This document shows positions 1-6,142 of a stretch of 6,515 nucleotides of DNA, one piece after another. Location of the stretch: NCBI GenBank assembly GCA_041485125.1, contig JBGPIT010000288.1, forward strand, positions 1-6,515, read 5' to 3'. Below the pieces are notes generated by a model that was not told the origin of the DNA, did no database searches, and saw only the letters and a program-made list of their open reading frames with translations. Position 1 is the stretch's first letter. Every line of letters starts with the position of its first letter. A program made the position numbers and the translations under genes. This DNA is from JBGPIT01 sp041485125 (GTDB lineage: Bacteria; Desulfobacterota; Binatia; UTPRO1).

Positions 1-2426
1 ACATCGAACTGAGCGAGATGCGTGCCGGACGAGTCGTACTTGTGGACGTCGTTCGCTCCGCCGATCGTTCCGACGTAGAGCTTGTCGGCCGCGTCGAAGA
101 CGAGCGACTGCGGCGCGTCGGCGAGTCCGCTCACGAACGTTCCGGCGAAGACGCCGGTCGAGCTGAACTTGAAGATCGCCTTCTGCGCGATGTCGGCGAC
201 GTAGAGGTTGCCGGCGTCGTCGAACGCCAGCCCCGCCGCATTCGTGCCCTGAGCGACCGAGCCCGACGGCAACGGCAGCGCCCGGACGAGCGTTCCCGTC
301 GGCGTGAACTGCCGTACCTCGCCGTAAGTCGGCACGGAGACGAAGACGTGGCCCGACGTGTAGGCCGCCGGCGTCGGCGCGGCGTCGTCGACCCGCACCA
401 CGAACGCATCGCCGCCGCTGAATTGCGCGCTGCCGCGTACCGGCTGCGCCGCGCTGACCGTGGGGAAGTCGCTCGACATCGTCTGCCCCACCACGTACGC
501 GTGGCCCATGCCGTCGAGCGCGATGCCGCGCCCGATCTCCTCGCCGGTGCCGCCGAGATAGCTCGAGTAGAGGAGCGCGTTCCCCGCGGCCGCGATCTTG
601 GTGACGATCGCGGCGTCGTTGTCGTTCCCGATCCGGTTCTGCAGCGGCAGGCCGTTCACGACCGGGAAATTGTTCGAATCGGTCTGGCCGGTGACGTAGA
701 CGTTGCGATCGGCGTCCACGGCGATGCCGGTCACCTGCTCGTCGGAGCCGAGGGTGCTGCCGCCGAGGAACGCCAGGAACGTGAGCGTCCCTCCCGTCGA
801 TCCGAGCTTGGCGACGTAGCCGTCGGCGCCGCCGCGGAAGCCGGTGTTCGGCGCCGGCAGGGAGCCCGTCGCTGCCGTCGAGCTCAGGAGGTTGCTCGAT
901 ACCGTCTGGCCCCCGACGTAGGCGTTGCCGTCGCCATCGCCGGCGATCGAGTTCCCGTCGTCGATGTCGCCGCTGCCGCTCAAGTACGTCGAGTAGAGGA
1001 TGCCGTTCCCCGCCGCGTTGATCTTGGTGACGAAGCCGTCGCTGAAACCCCGCAGCGTGTTGTTGGGCGCGGGCAGGTTGCTCACCAGCGGAAAGTCCGG
1101 CGATTGCGTGCGCCCGGTGAGATAGGCCTCGCCATTCCGGACGGCGATCCCGCGCGCCTGGTCGCTGCCGGCGCCGCCGAGATAGATCGAGTAGTCGAGC
1201 GAGCTGCCGTTGACCGCGAGCTTCGCGACGAACGCGTCGGTACCGCCATGGAGCTGGTTGTTCATGAGCGTGCCCGCGATCGGGAAGTCGTCCGAGAAGG
1301 TGATGCCGGCGACGTAGGCACTGTGAGACCCGTCGACGGCGATCGCGAGGCCGGCGTCAGTCGACGACACGCCGCCGAGATACGTCGAGTAGAGGATCTC
1401 GTCGCCGTCGGGACCGAGCTTGGTGACGAACGCGTCGTCGCCCTGCGCGGCGTCGTTCGGCGGCGGCAGCGGGTTCACGGTCGGGAAGTCGCTCGAGTCC
1501 GTCTTGCCGGTGACGTAGACGTTTCCCGCGTCGTCGACCGCAATCGCGTTGCCTTGCTCCTGGCCGGTGTTGCCGCTGCCGCCGAGATAGGTCGAGTACA
1601 CCAGCGCACCCGCCGAGTTGAGCTTCGTGACGAAAACGTCGCGATCGCCTTGGAGCGCGTCGTTCGGGTCGGGGAGGCCGCCAACCCTGGGGAACGTCGC
1701 CGAGCGCGTGTAGCCGGTGACGTAGGCGTTGCCCACCGAGTCGACGGCGATCGCGCGCCCGTCGTTGTCGGGATTCCCGCCGAGATACGTCGCGTAGGTC
1801 ACGACCGGGTCGATGACGAGCGGCCGCGTCCGGTCGTACGCCCCGACCCGGAAGGCGACCCGGTCTTCCAGCTCGCGCCGCCCGAGCAGCGTGAACGCAC
1901 CGTCGATCGACCGCCGTTCGCCGTCGACGTCCTGGTAGACGATCGGCTTCCGCTGCAGGACGTCGCCACCGCGCGTGTGGAGGACGAGCGTGCCGCTGTC
2001 GTCGACGCTGACGCGCTCCGCCCCCGCGTAGGCGAGGACGATCCGCCCCGGGTCGCCGCCCGGCGCGACGATCAGATCGTACTCGAGCTCGCGCTCCTTG
2101 CCGTAGACCACGGCGGAGATGCCTGGATACACGTCTTGCGAGCGCACGCCTGCGAAGTGCGGCACAGCGGTGCGCCAGCGCGCCCGGTCGCTGCCGACGA
2201 AGTAGTTGCTGCGGCTGGCGAGGGGATCGACGGCGGTGATGCGGACGCCGGTATCGGCGCCCTCGAAGCGCATACGGAGCATGGTCTCGTCGTGGCTCGA
2301 TCGGAGGGCAAGCGTGAGGCTCTCCGACGTGAGCAGCATCGCGTACCCGTCGCCGCGTGCGACGAACGCGCCGTCGCCGGCCGCCTCGAATGCCAGCGGT
2401 GCCGCGGTCGCGACCGCGGGCACCAT
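1..2426 (-). CDS. Secreted SBBP-repeat beta-propeller protein (DUF7948-type N-terminus), 3' end outside window
   Basis: The minus strand is open for about 808 codons and continues past the left edge. Residues about 15-205 match the conserved N-terminal domain of SBBP proteins (DUF7948 type), with landmarks FAGVRSQDVYPGI, VVYGKERELEYDLIVAPGG and RPLVIDPVV. Residues about 211-681 hold seven SBBP repeats, each built on Y-S-T-Y-L-G-G, G-x-A-I-A-V-D, N-x-Y-V-T-G-x-T, D-F-P and D-A-F-V-T-K. After that come NHL-like blades (AGLAFDDAGNLYVADI, KLYVGTIGG). Such proteins fold as beta-propellers and are exported; their ligands are mostly unknown. The N-terminus MVPAVATAAP is only the tail of a signal peptide. 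The in-frame ATG at 2426 lacks a ribosome site, and hydrophobic codons (LSLLLL) precede it. A GTG at 2567 is the next in-frame standard start. An ATG at 2461 with GGAGG upstream is one frame away. The start is therefore uncertain; the gene identity is not. Confidence 0.9.
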   Translation of the reverse strand, partial: MVPAVATAAPLAFEAAGDGAFVARGDGYAMLLTSESLTLALRSSHDETMLRMRFEGADTGVRITAVDPLASRSNYFVGSDRARWRTAVPHFAGVRSQDVYPGISAVVYGKERELEYDLIVAPGGDPGRIVLAYAGAERVSVDDSGTLVLHTRGGDVLQRKPIVYQDVDGERRSIDGAFTLLGRRELEDRVAFRVGAYDRTRPLVIDPVVTYATYLGGNPDNDGRAIAVDSVGNAYVTGYTRSATFPRVGGLPDPNDALQGDRDVFVTKLNSAGALVYSTYLGGSGNTGQEQGNAIAVDDAGNVYVTGKTDSSDFPTVNPLPPPNDAAQGDDAFVTKLGPDGDEILYSTYLGGVSSTDAGLAIAVDGSHSAYVAGITFSDDFPIAGTLMNNQLHGGTDAFVAKLAVNGSSLDYSIYLGGAGSDQARGIAVRNGEAYLTGRTQSPDFPLVSNLPAPNNTLRGFSDGFVTKINAAGNGILYSTYLSGSGDIDDGNSIAGDGDGNAYVGGQTVSSNLLSSTAATGSLPAPNTGFRGGADGYVAKLGSTGGTLTFLAFLGGSTLGSDEQVTGIAVDADRNVYVTGQTDSNNFPVVNGLPLQNRIGNDNDAAIVTKIAAAGNALLYSSYLGGTGEEIGRGIALDGMGHAYVVGQTMSSDFPTVSAAQPVRGSAQFSGGDAFVVRVDDAAPTPAAYTSGHVFVSVPTYGEVRQFTPTGTLVRALPLPSGSVAQGTNAAGLAFDDAGNLYVADIAQKAIFKFSSTGVFAGTFVSGLADAPQSLVFDAADKLYVGTIGGANDVHKYDSSGTHLAQFD
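384..1796 (-). repeat. Seven tandem SBBP repeats (about 200 bp each, protein-level)
   Basis: Read on the minus strand, seven units begin with YATYLGG, YSTYLGG, YSTYLGG, YSIYLGG, YSTYLSG, FLAFLGG and YSSYLGG, and end with DVFVTKL, DAFVTKL, DAFVAKL, DGFVTKI, DGYVAKL, AAIVTKI and DAFVVRV. The units have diverged from each other, so the repeat is clear in protein but not as exact DNA repeats. Unit 5 is the most divergent: it has YLSG instead of YLGG and lacks the D-F-P element. Seven units fit one seven-bladed propeller, with the following NHL-like segment starting a second one; that blade count is an inference. Confidence 0.88.
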
Positions 2427-2762
2427 CAGGAGTAAAAGAGACAGGCGAGGAATGAGATCATGGCGCCTCCGGTCCCAGGGGCTGGCCGAACAACCGGCGA
2501 CGCGGCGCGGACGTCGGCGGCGGGGCTGGGCTGGGAAACTCGATTTGTCGCCGCATGCCGCTAGCACGCTGCTGCGGGTGCGTCCATTGTCGGCCGCGCG
2601 GTGTGCTGCTTCGACAACCGCCGCTCGAGCAGCATCACGAATTGCTTCTTTCGTTGACGGTCGGCTTTCGCTGTCGCACACTGCCGCGGCAATCGCCCCC
2701 TCGTATGCGGCCGCGGTCCGCTGTCACGAGCACGACGCAGACACTGGAATAGGCAGATCGAC
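2427..2762. other. Divergent intergenic region, no convincing gene
   Basis: This stretch separates the minus-strand SBBP gene from the plus-strand ATPase fragment and should hold promoters for both. The minus frame of the SBBP gene stays open here and would be coding up to 2567 if the GTG there is used, but the arginine- and proline-rich peptide it gives does not resemble an export signal. A TTGACG at 2654-2659 resembles a -35 box for the plus gene, but the best -10 at normal spacing (CACACT) matches only three of six positions. A perfect 10-bp palindrome, TGCCGCGGCA, lies at 2682-2691. No terminator or RNA gene is visible. Confidence 0.5.
2466..2470 (-). promoter_or_regulatory. Possible ribosome binding site (GGAGG) for an out-of-frame ATG of the SBBP gene
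   Basis: On the minus strand GGAGG lies four bases before an ATG at 2461-2459. That ATG opens the peptide MISFLACLFYS and then a TGA that overlaps the in-frame ATG at 2426. Adding one T to the T4 run (plus-strand AAAA at 2434-2437) would fuse MISFLACLF to LLLMVPAVATAAP, a textbook signal peptide. The site may therefore mark the true start. The four-base spacing is short, which lowers confidence. Confidence 0.4.
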
Positions 2763-3587
2763 GTGGAACAGAGAGCCGTCTTCGTCGGACGTGACACCGA
2801 GATGGCGCTGTTGCGCGCCGGTGTCGACGACGCGACACGCGGCCAGGGTCGGTTTTTTCTGCTGACGGGCGAGCCCGGAATCGGGAAGACGCGCACCGCG
2901 GAGGAGCTCGCGAGCTACGCCGTAGGCCATGCCGTCCACCCGGTCTGGGGACGCTGCTACGAGGCCGAGGGTGCGCCGCCGTTCTGGCCGTGGGTGCAGA
3001 TTCTGCGCGTCGCCGTCAATCGCTCCGGCGACCGCGTCGGTGAGCTCCTCGGCGACCGGGCGCCGTACATCGCGCAGCTCGTCCCGGAGCTCGCATGGGT
3101 CGTTTCCGGTTTGGCACCGGCGCTCACGGCCGATCCCGACGACGCACGGGCTCGATTGTTCGAGAGCATCAGTGCCTTCCTTCGAAACCTCGCTGACGAG
3201 CAACCGCTGATGCTCGTCATCGATGACCTGCAGGGCGCGGATCAGGGATCCCTGGCACTGCTGCAGTTTCTGGTGCAGTCGATCTCGGACGGCGGTCGCG
3301 CGCCGCTGCTCATCGTCGCGTCGTGTCGCGCGGCGGCCGTCGCACAAGGATCGCGCCTCGATGACGCACTCGGTGCGCTCGCCGGCGGAGATGGTCGCGC
3401 ATGGATACGGCTGCGCGGTCTCCGCACGGAAGAGGTCGGACGGTTCATTGGGACGCACGCCGGCGAGGAGCTTGCGCCGCGAGTGAGGGCAACGCCGTCA
3501 TCACCGCCACGACAAACGTCATGGCGGTCGCGAAGGTCATTGCGCATGTCGGTGTCGCGCGGTCTAAACGCGCGCAACGCGCGGTAG
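2763..3587 (+). CDS. Truncated AAA-type (AAA_16-like) ATPase domain of a large transcriptional regulator; probable pseudogene
   Basis: The 274-residue product starts at GTG 2763 with the family opening FVGRDTEMALLR. Walker A is GEPGIGKT (residues 36-43). The family signature GRCYEAEGAPPFWPWVQ lies at 63-79. Walker B is LMLVIDDLQGAD (149-160), where DDLHWAD is more usual. A sensor-1-like strand LLIVASCRA lies at 182-190. Family proteins (LuxR/SARP/cyclase-linked NTPases) usually run to roughly 900 residues or more, with TPR repeats and a regulatory output domain after the NTPase. Here resemblance stops near residue 240 (position 3482) and is followed by about 34 serine- and arginine-rich residues to TAG. 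It could still bind ATP but lacks helical, TPR and output parts. The ribosome site is weak (AGG at 2751). The family call is firm; that it is non-functional is an inference. Confidence 0.8.
   Translation: MEQRAVFVGRDTEMALLRAGVDDATRGQGRFFLLTGEPGIGKTRTAEELASYAVGHAVHPVWGRCYEAEGAPPFWPWVQILRVAVNRSGDRVGELLGDRAPYIAQLVPELAWVVSGLAPALTADPDDARARLFESISAFLRNLADEQPLMLVIDDLQGADQGSLALLQFLVQSISDGGRAPLLIVASCRAAAVAQGSRLDDALGALAGGDGRAWIRLRGLRTEEVGRFIGTHAGEELAPRVRATPSSPPRQTSWRSRRSLRMSVSRGLNARNAR
3569..3583. terminator. Small GC hairpin between convergent fragments
   Basis: CGCGCG at 3569-3574 pairs with CGCGCG at 3578-3583 around the loop CAA, at the tail-to-tail boundary of the ATPase fragment (stop 3587) and the minus-strand fragment (stop 3590). 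There is no T tract on either side, so termination is a weak guess. Short GC stems are common in DNA of this composition. Confidence 0.2.
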
Positions 3588-3589
3588 CG

Positions 3590-4075
3590 TCACGCGGTAC
3601 GAGGACGTTCCTCAGCATATTGGCGTTCTCCACGACTCCTCATGCCGCGCGATACGATCCATTCGATCGGCAGGCGCGGATCGGGCGTGTAGCTGCAGAA
3701 ATACCCACGCCTGACGGTCGCGGTGAGGTGCCGGCCGAGGGCCGGGTGGACGGCGGTAATGCGATCGATCGCGGTCTTGATCCCTTTCGTCACGGCCAAA
3801 CGGGCGCGTTCGACATCCGCGGGTGAGGCCGTCACAGGACCCTGATCGGCACGTGCGGCCGCACGCGAAACGGCCGCCGAGCTCGCGCGATTCGACCCCC
3901 GACGCGCCTTCACAGACGCCACCACCATCGACGCATGAATGGATTCGCCGGGATGTTGCAGCAGAGCCGCCAGATAGTGAAAGCCCTTCAAATCGCGGAG
4001 CTTGACCACTTTGTCCTCGAAGGCCACGGTCCAGTACTCGCCCTCCCGTTGGAACAGCTGACGGCGTCGCCGCAC
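3590..4075 (-). CDS. C-terminal domain fragment of a large AAA-ATPase regulator; probable pseudogene
   Basis: The 161-residue product resembles the C-terminal domain found at the end of many AAA_16/TPR regulators. It begins QLFQREGEYWTVAFEDKVV (residues 6-24), then KLRDLKGFHYLAALLQHPGE (25-44). After a variable linker it has ERARLAVTKGIKTAIDRI (89-106), HPALGRHLTATVRRG (110-124) and FCSYTPDPRLPIEW (126-139). In full-length relatives this follows an NTPase and TPR region; here none is joined to it. The GTG start at 4075 directly follows a TGA in the same frame, so it is probably a decay artefact and not a real start. The linker between the two conserved blocks seems short for the family. The final 22 residues after W139 are unlike the usual short tail. 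The function of the domain is not established; a DNA-binding output role is inferred from its position in regulators. Confidence 0.7.
   Translation of the reverse strand: MRRRRQLFQREGEYWTVAFEDKVVKLRDLKGFHYLAALLQHPGESIHASMVVASVKARRGSNRASSAAVSRAAARADQGPVTASPADVERARLAVTKGIKTAIDRITAVHPALGRHLTATVRRGYFCSYTPDPRLPIEWIVSRGMRSRGERQYAEERPRTA
3647..3660 (+). repeat. 14-bp direct repeat, copy 1
   Basis: GCGCGATACGATCC occurs here and again at 4426-4439. This copy overlaps the codon for W139 of the minus-strand regulator fragment, which is where resemblance to the family ends. The bases on either side of the two copies differ, so the match is exactly 14 bp. Confidence 0.65.
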
Positions 4076-4108
4076 TCAATCTCCCCGAGCCCAAACCGCG
4101 GCTGCGCT

Positions 4109-4118
4109 GATCGTATCG
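4109..4118 (-). repeat. Inverted 10-bp copy of the repeat core
   Basis: GATCGTATCG is the reverse complement of CGATACGATC, the core shared by the two 14-bp direct repeats. It lies between them. Three copies of one 10-mer within 800 bp is more than chance would readily give, although this copy is shorter than the other two. Confidence 0.4.
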
Positions 4119-4225
4119 TCTCGCGATATGCGATGATCCTGCCGCGGCGGCCAAGATCGCGGTGATCGTCCAATTCGAACCCATCGAAGGCGCACAACCA
4201 TACATGACTGGCCCGTGAAAACCGC

Positions 4226-4237
4226 CGGCACAATTGT
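4226..4237 (+). repeat. 12-bp repeat CGGCACAATTGT, copy 1 (imperfect palindrome)
   Basis: CGGCACAATTGT appears here and at 4385-4396, with centres 159 bp apart. Around this copy, GGCACAATTGTTCC is a near-palindrome centred on CAATTG. It could be an operator half-matching the perfect copy downstream; no regulator can be assigned. Confidence 0.4.
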
Positions 4238-4386
4238 TCCGCCAACCACACGTTCCTACCGACTCGCGCACTGTGGCAAACCGCCCCATCGCCGACTCGG
4301 TGGCGTACCTAGCAATCGGGAACATCGACGGGCAACGGGCAGTCAACACGGCGGCCCATCAATCCGGCGAAAACGCGACCCCAACG

Positions 4387-4398
4387 GCACAATTGTGC
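4387..4398. promoter_or_regulatory. Perfect 12-bp palindrome GCACAATTGTGC, possible operator
   Basis: The site reads the same on both strands and shares 12 bases (4385-4396) with the sequence at 4226-4237. It lies in non-coding DNA about 420 bp upstream of the cysteine-rich protein gene. A dimeric DNA-binding protein could use such a site, but its distance from any clear promoter makes this speculative. Confidence 0.3.
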
Positions 4399-4425
4399 AG
4401 TTGTATTTCACGGATGACGGTGATA

Positions 4426-4439
4426 GCGCGATACGATCC
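4426..4439 (+). repeat. 14-bp direct repeat, copy 2
   Basis: GCGCGATACGATCC is identical to 3647-3660. The two copies bracket 765 bp that contain the conserved part of the minus-strand regulator fragment. The arrangement could mark a duplication or recombination joint; no transposase gene is present to make it an insertion sequence. Confidence 0.6.
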
Positions 4440-4803
4440 GATAACGTCGAGGTCCCGGATTAGCCGCACCTAGCTTTGTCGTGTCGTCATGGCTAGCGTT
4501 GCGTCGTCACACGCCGTGAATTGGTTGGATCGAGGACCGGCATTCCCAAGATAAAGAATCCAGGCCGAGCGTCGGTGCCGTCAACGTGGCGCGGGCCAGA
4601 CTGCTCCAAGACGGGGCAGTGTTCCTGTCTACTTTCGTCCCGTTTCCGACCATTCTGACCGTTTCCACCGATTTTGGTTAATTCCTTGACGCACAAGGTT
4701 ACCCACTAACGCGCGTGATTTTCCCCTTGGATTTGCTGCAATCGGGGCTGCATTCTCCGAGCCTTGTTGTGCGTCCAATGCCAGCCGCGCCCCAACAACA
4801 ACC

Positions 4804-4810
4804 AGGAGGA
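4804..4810 (+). promoter_or_regulatory. Ribosome binding site of the cysteine-rich protein gene
   Basis: AGGAGGA lies nine bases before the ATG at 4820. It is the best ribosome site in the window and decides the start: the open frame extends 35 codons further upstream to 4715, but only the ATG at 4820 has this site and puts a signal peptide at the N-terminus. Confidence 0.8.
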
Positions 4811-4819
4811 GATCAGCCG

Positions 4820-6100
4820 ATGTCACATTCCTTGCTCACCAGGCTCTTGGCTCGTCCAACAGTCTCGGCATTCATCATTGTCACCGTTGGGATCGGGTTC
4901 ATCACCCCCGGAGTGTCCCACGCTACGAATCCGAAGGCCTGTCTAGGCACCGATCCAACGGTGGCCGGTGATCTGCTGCAGATCGCTGCGGCGCGCAATC
5001 TAATCGACACGACGGCGTGTCCGCCTACGTATTTCGATGGTACCGTGCCCGCACGCGCGCATTCCGCATACTTTGCCTGCGCCGCGAACATTATCCAGAA
5101 CGCTGTCATTACCGGCAAGCTGCGCAAACAGTGTGTAACGGTCATTAGAAAGATCTACAAGGTGTCGACGCCCGGTACTCCTGTCCCCTTCGCGGGGAAT
5201 TTGCCTGTCCCGTGCATCACCAAGAGTGCCAACGGGAACGTCAGCTGTCGCCTCTCGAAGGACTGTCCCGGCGGCGTCTCGTGTCCCAACTCTCTGAATT
5301 GCCTAGACGCCGCCGACACGAATTACAATGGGAAACTGGACAAGGGGGACACCGGCGGTTGTAATGCGCCGATTGTCTGCGGCAACGGCGTGCGAGAAGG
5401 GAGCGAGATGTGCGACGCGCCCGGCACCACGTGCCCCGCCGGCCAGGGATGCACTTTCTCGACCTGCCAATGTGTTCCCTGTGGTGCCTGCGATGGGCGC
5501 CAATGCCGGCTCGCGGGGACGTGCGACACGAGTGGGCAATGCGGCTCTATCGAGCCCGATGAAACGCAATGCGATGATGGCAATGCAACGACTTCGTTTG
5601 ATACGTGCGTCAGCGGGGTATGCGTGGGTGCCACTTGCCCCTGTGAGGGCTTCTCTAGAGCCCCAGAATGGGGGCACAATCTCTCCTGGACTTCCGCGTT
5701 CCCGACCCAGACCTGTGATGCCAAGGATATTACCTATCCGTCGGGCAGTCGGGTCAGAGATATTAGTTTGAGTTCGGACCCCGCGCTTCCCTGTCTCAGT
5801 GGTTCCGGGTCCACATTCAAGACGTTTCTGGAGGCCGAGTTAGAGCCATTTAACGTCTGCTATATTTTGACGGAAATGGACAACTTCCAAACAGACGTGC
5901 GCACGTGCGGTACCTTTCCACCCCCACCCGAGTATCCCCACGAGGAAGGTGGAGAGATCGTGTGTCCGGCAAACGTAGCAACCCTTTCCTTCCCGTCCTG
6001 TTTAATCAGCCGTGCGGAGGCACTCGCCTGCTATCATTCCATCCAAGCGATCGTGAGCGCCCAGGGTCGTTCGCCGTGTGGTGATGTTGGTCTGAGGTAG
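4820..6100 (+). CDS. Secreted cysteine-rich protein with Myxococcus-type disulfide repeat and EF-hand-like loop
   Basis: The product has 426 residues. A signal peptide spans residues 1-35: arginines near the N-terminus, hydrophobic core AFIIVTVGIGFI, likely cleavage after VSHA. The mature part has 34 cysteines and none lie in the signal, which fits an exported, disulfide-bonded protein. Residues 50-130 are mainly helical with C67, C87 and C105. At 166-177 DTNYNGKLDKGD is a canonical 12-residue EF-hand or dockerin-like calcium loop (D1, N3, N5, G6, L8, D12). Residues 187-221 (CGNGVREGSEMCDAPG, then C205, C211, C216, C218) match the Myxococcus cysteine-rich repeat (DUF4215-like). A second unit at 241-275 (CDDGNATTSFDTC, SGVCVG) follows a common module in the same protein class. 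Residues about 276-426 have nine spaced cysteines and are not recognised. The role is unknown; surface binding or adhesion is a guess. The coding sequence uses more A- and T-ending codons than the SBBP gene, which may reflect transfer or low expression. Confidence 0.85.
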   Translation: MSHSLLTRLLARPTVSAFIIVTVGIGFITPGVSHATNPKACLGTDPTVAGDLLQIAAARNLIDTTACPPTYFDGTVPARAHSAYFACAANIIQNAVITGKLRKQCVTVIRKIYKVSTPGTPVPFAGNLPVPCITKSANGNVSCRLSKDCPGGVSCPNSLNCLDAADTNYNGKLDKGDTGGCNAPIVCGNGVREGSEMCDAPGTTCPAGQGCTFSTCQCVPCGACDGRQCRLAGTCDTSGQCGSIEPDETQCDDGNATTSFDTCVSGVCVGATCPCEGFSRAPEWGHNLSWTSAFPTQTCDAKDITYPSGSRVRDISLSSDPALPCLSGSGSTFKTFLEAELEPFNVCYILTEMDNFQTDVRTCGTFPPPPEYPHEEGGEIVCPANVATLSFPSCLISRAEALACYHSIQAIVSAQGRSPCGDVGLR

Positions 6101-6142
6101 CGCCAGCGCTTTCTCAGGCGGCGACCTGATCGCATGCCGACA

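Larger units (their letters stand above)
4076..4819. other. Region without a convincing gene; decayed DNA and 5' leader
   Basis: Several short open frames exist on both strands but none has a ribosome site, a family match or steady codon use. A minus-strand frame from 4251 reads RETIRSAQPRFGLGEIECG just upstream of the regulator fragment and may be its frameshifted N-terminal continuation, which fits decay. A plus-strand frame ending at 4463 reads DPNGTIVQLYFTDDGD and looks protein-like, but it has no credible start. The 12-bp palindromic repeats and the second 14-bp repeat lie here. From about 4480 the sequence is visibly less GC-rich, and the last part is the leader of the cysteine-rich protein gene. 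No tRNA, IS end or clear promoter is seen. Confidence 0.5.

Noticed and set aside
18..2435. An 805-codon open frame on the plus strand opposite the SBBP gene
   Set aside because: It is codon-for-codon in register with the minus-strand gene, and is open only because that gene avoids TTA, CTA and TCA. Its product is a monotonous R/V/D/A-rich peptide with no family match, while the minus strand gives clear SBBP repeats.
2654..2682. TTGACG as a -35 box for the ATPase fragment
   Set aside because: The -10 at 17-bp spacing, CACACT, matches only three of six consensus bases, so no promoter is called.
2682..2691. Palindrome TGCCGCGGCA as an operator
   Set aside because: Palindromes made only of GC-rich steps are expected by chance in such DNA, and no second copy is seen nearby.
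2206..2865. Plus-strand frame of 219 codons over the start of the SBBP gene and the intergenic gap
   Set aside because: It overlaps the SBBP gene antisense and the ATPase start in another frame, has no ribosome site and gives low-complexity serine/arginine-rich sequence.
2724..3458. Minus-strand frame of 244 codons opposite the ATPase fragment
   Set aside because: It lies antisense to the region with Walker A and B motifs, and its product has no recognisable domain.
3612..4349. Minus-strand frame of 245 codons overlapping the regulator C-terminal fragment
   Set aside because: The overlapping frame carries the conserved FCSYTPDPR domain; this one gives glycine- and arginine-rich sequence typical of a shadow frame.
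3445..4475. Possible insertion sequence or transposon between the 14-bp repeats
   Set aside because: No transposase, DDE motif or terminal inverted repeat could be found in the bracketed DNA.
4493..4696. Minus-strand frame of 67 codons in the leader of the cysteine-rich gene
   Set aside because: It has no ribosome site, no family resemblance and no neighbour that would explain it.
4686..4720. TTGACG as a -35 box for the cysteine-rich gene
   Set aside because: No acceptable -10 box lies 16-18 bp downstream; the nearest candidates are at 12 or 23 bp.
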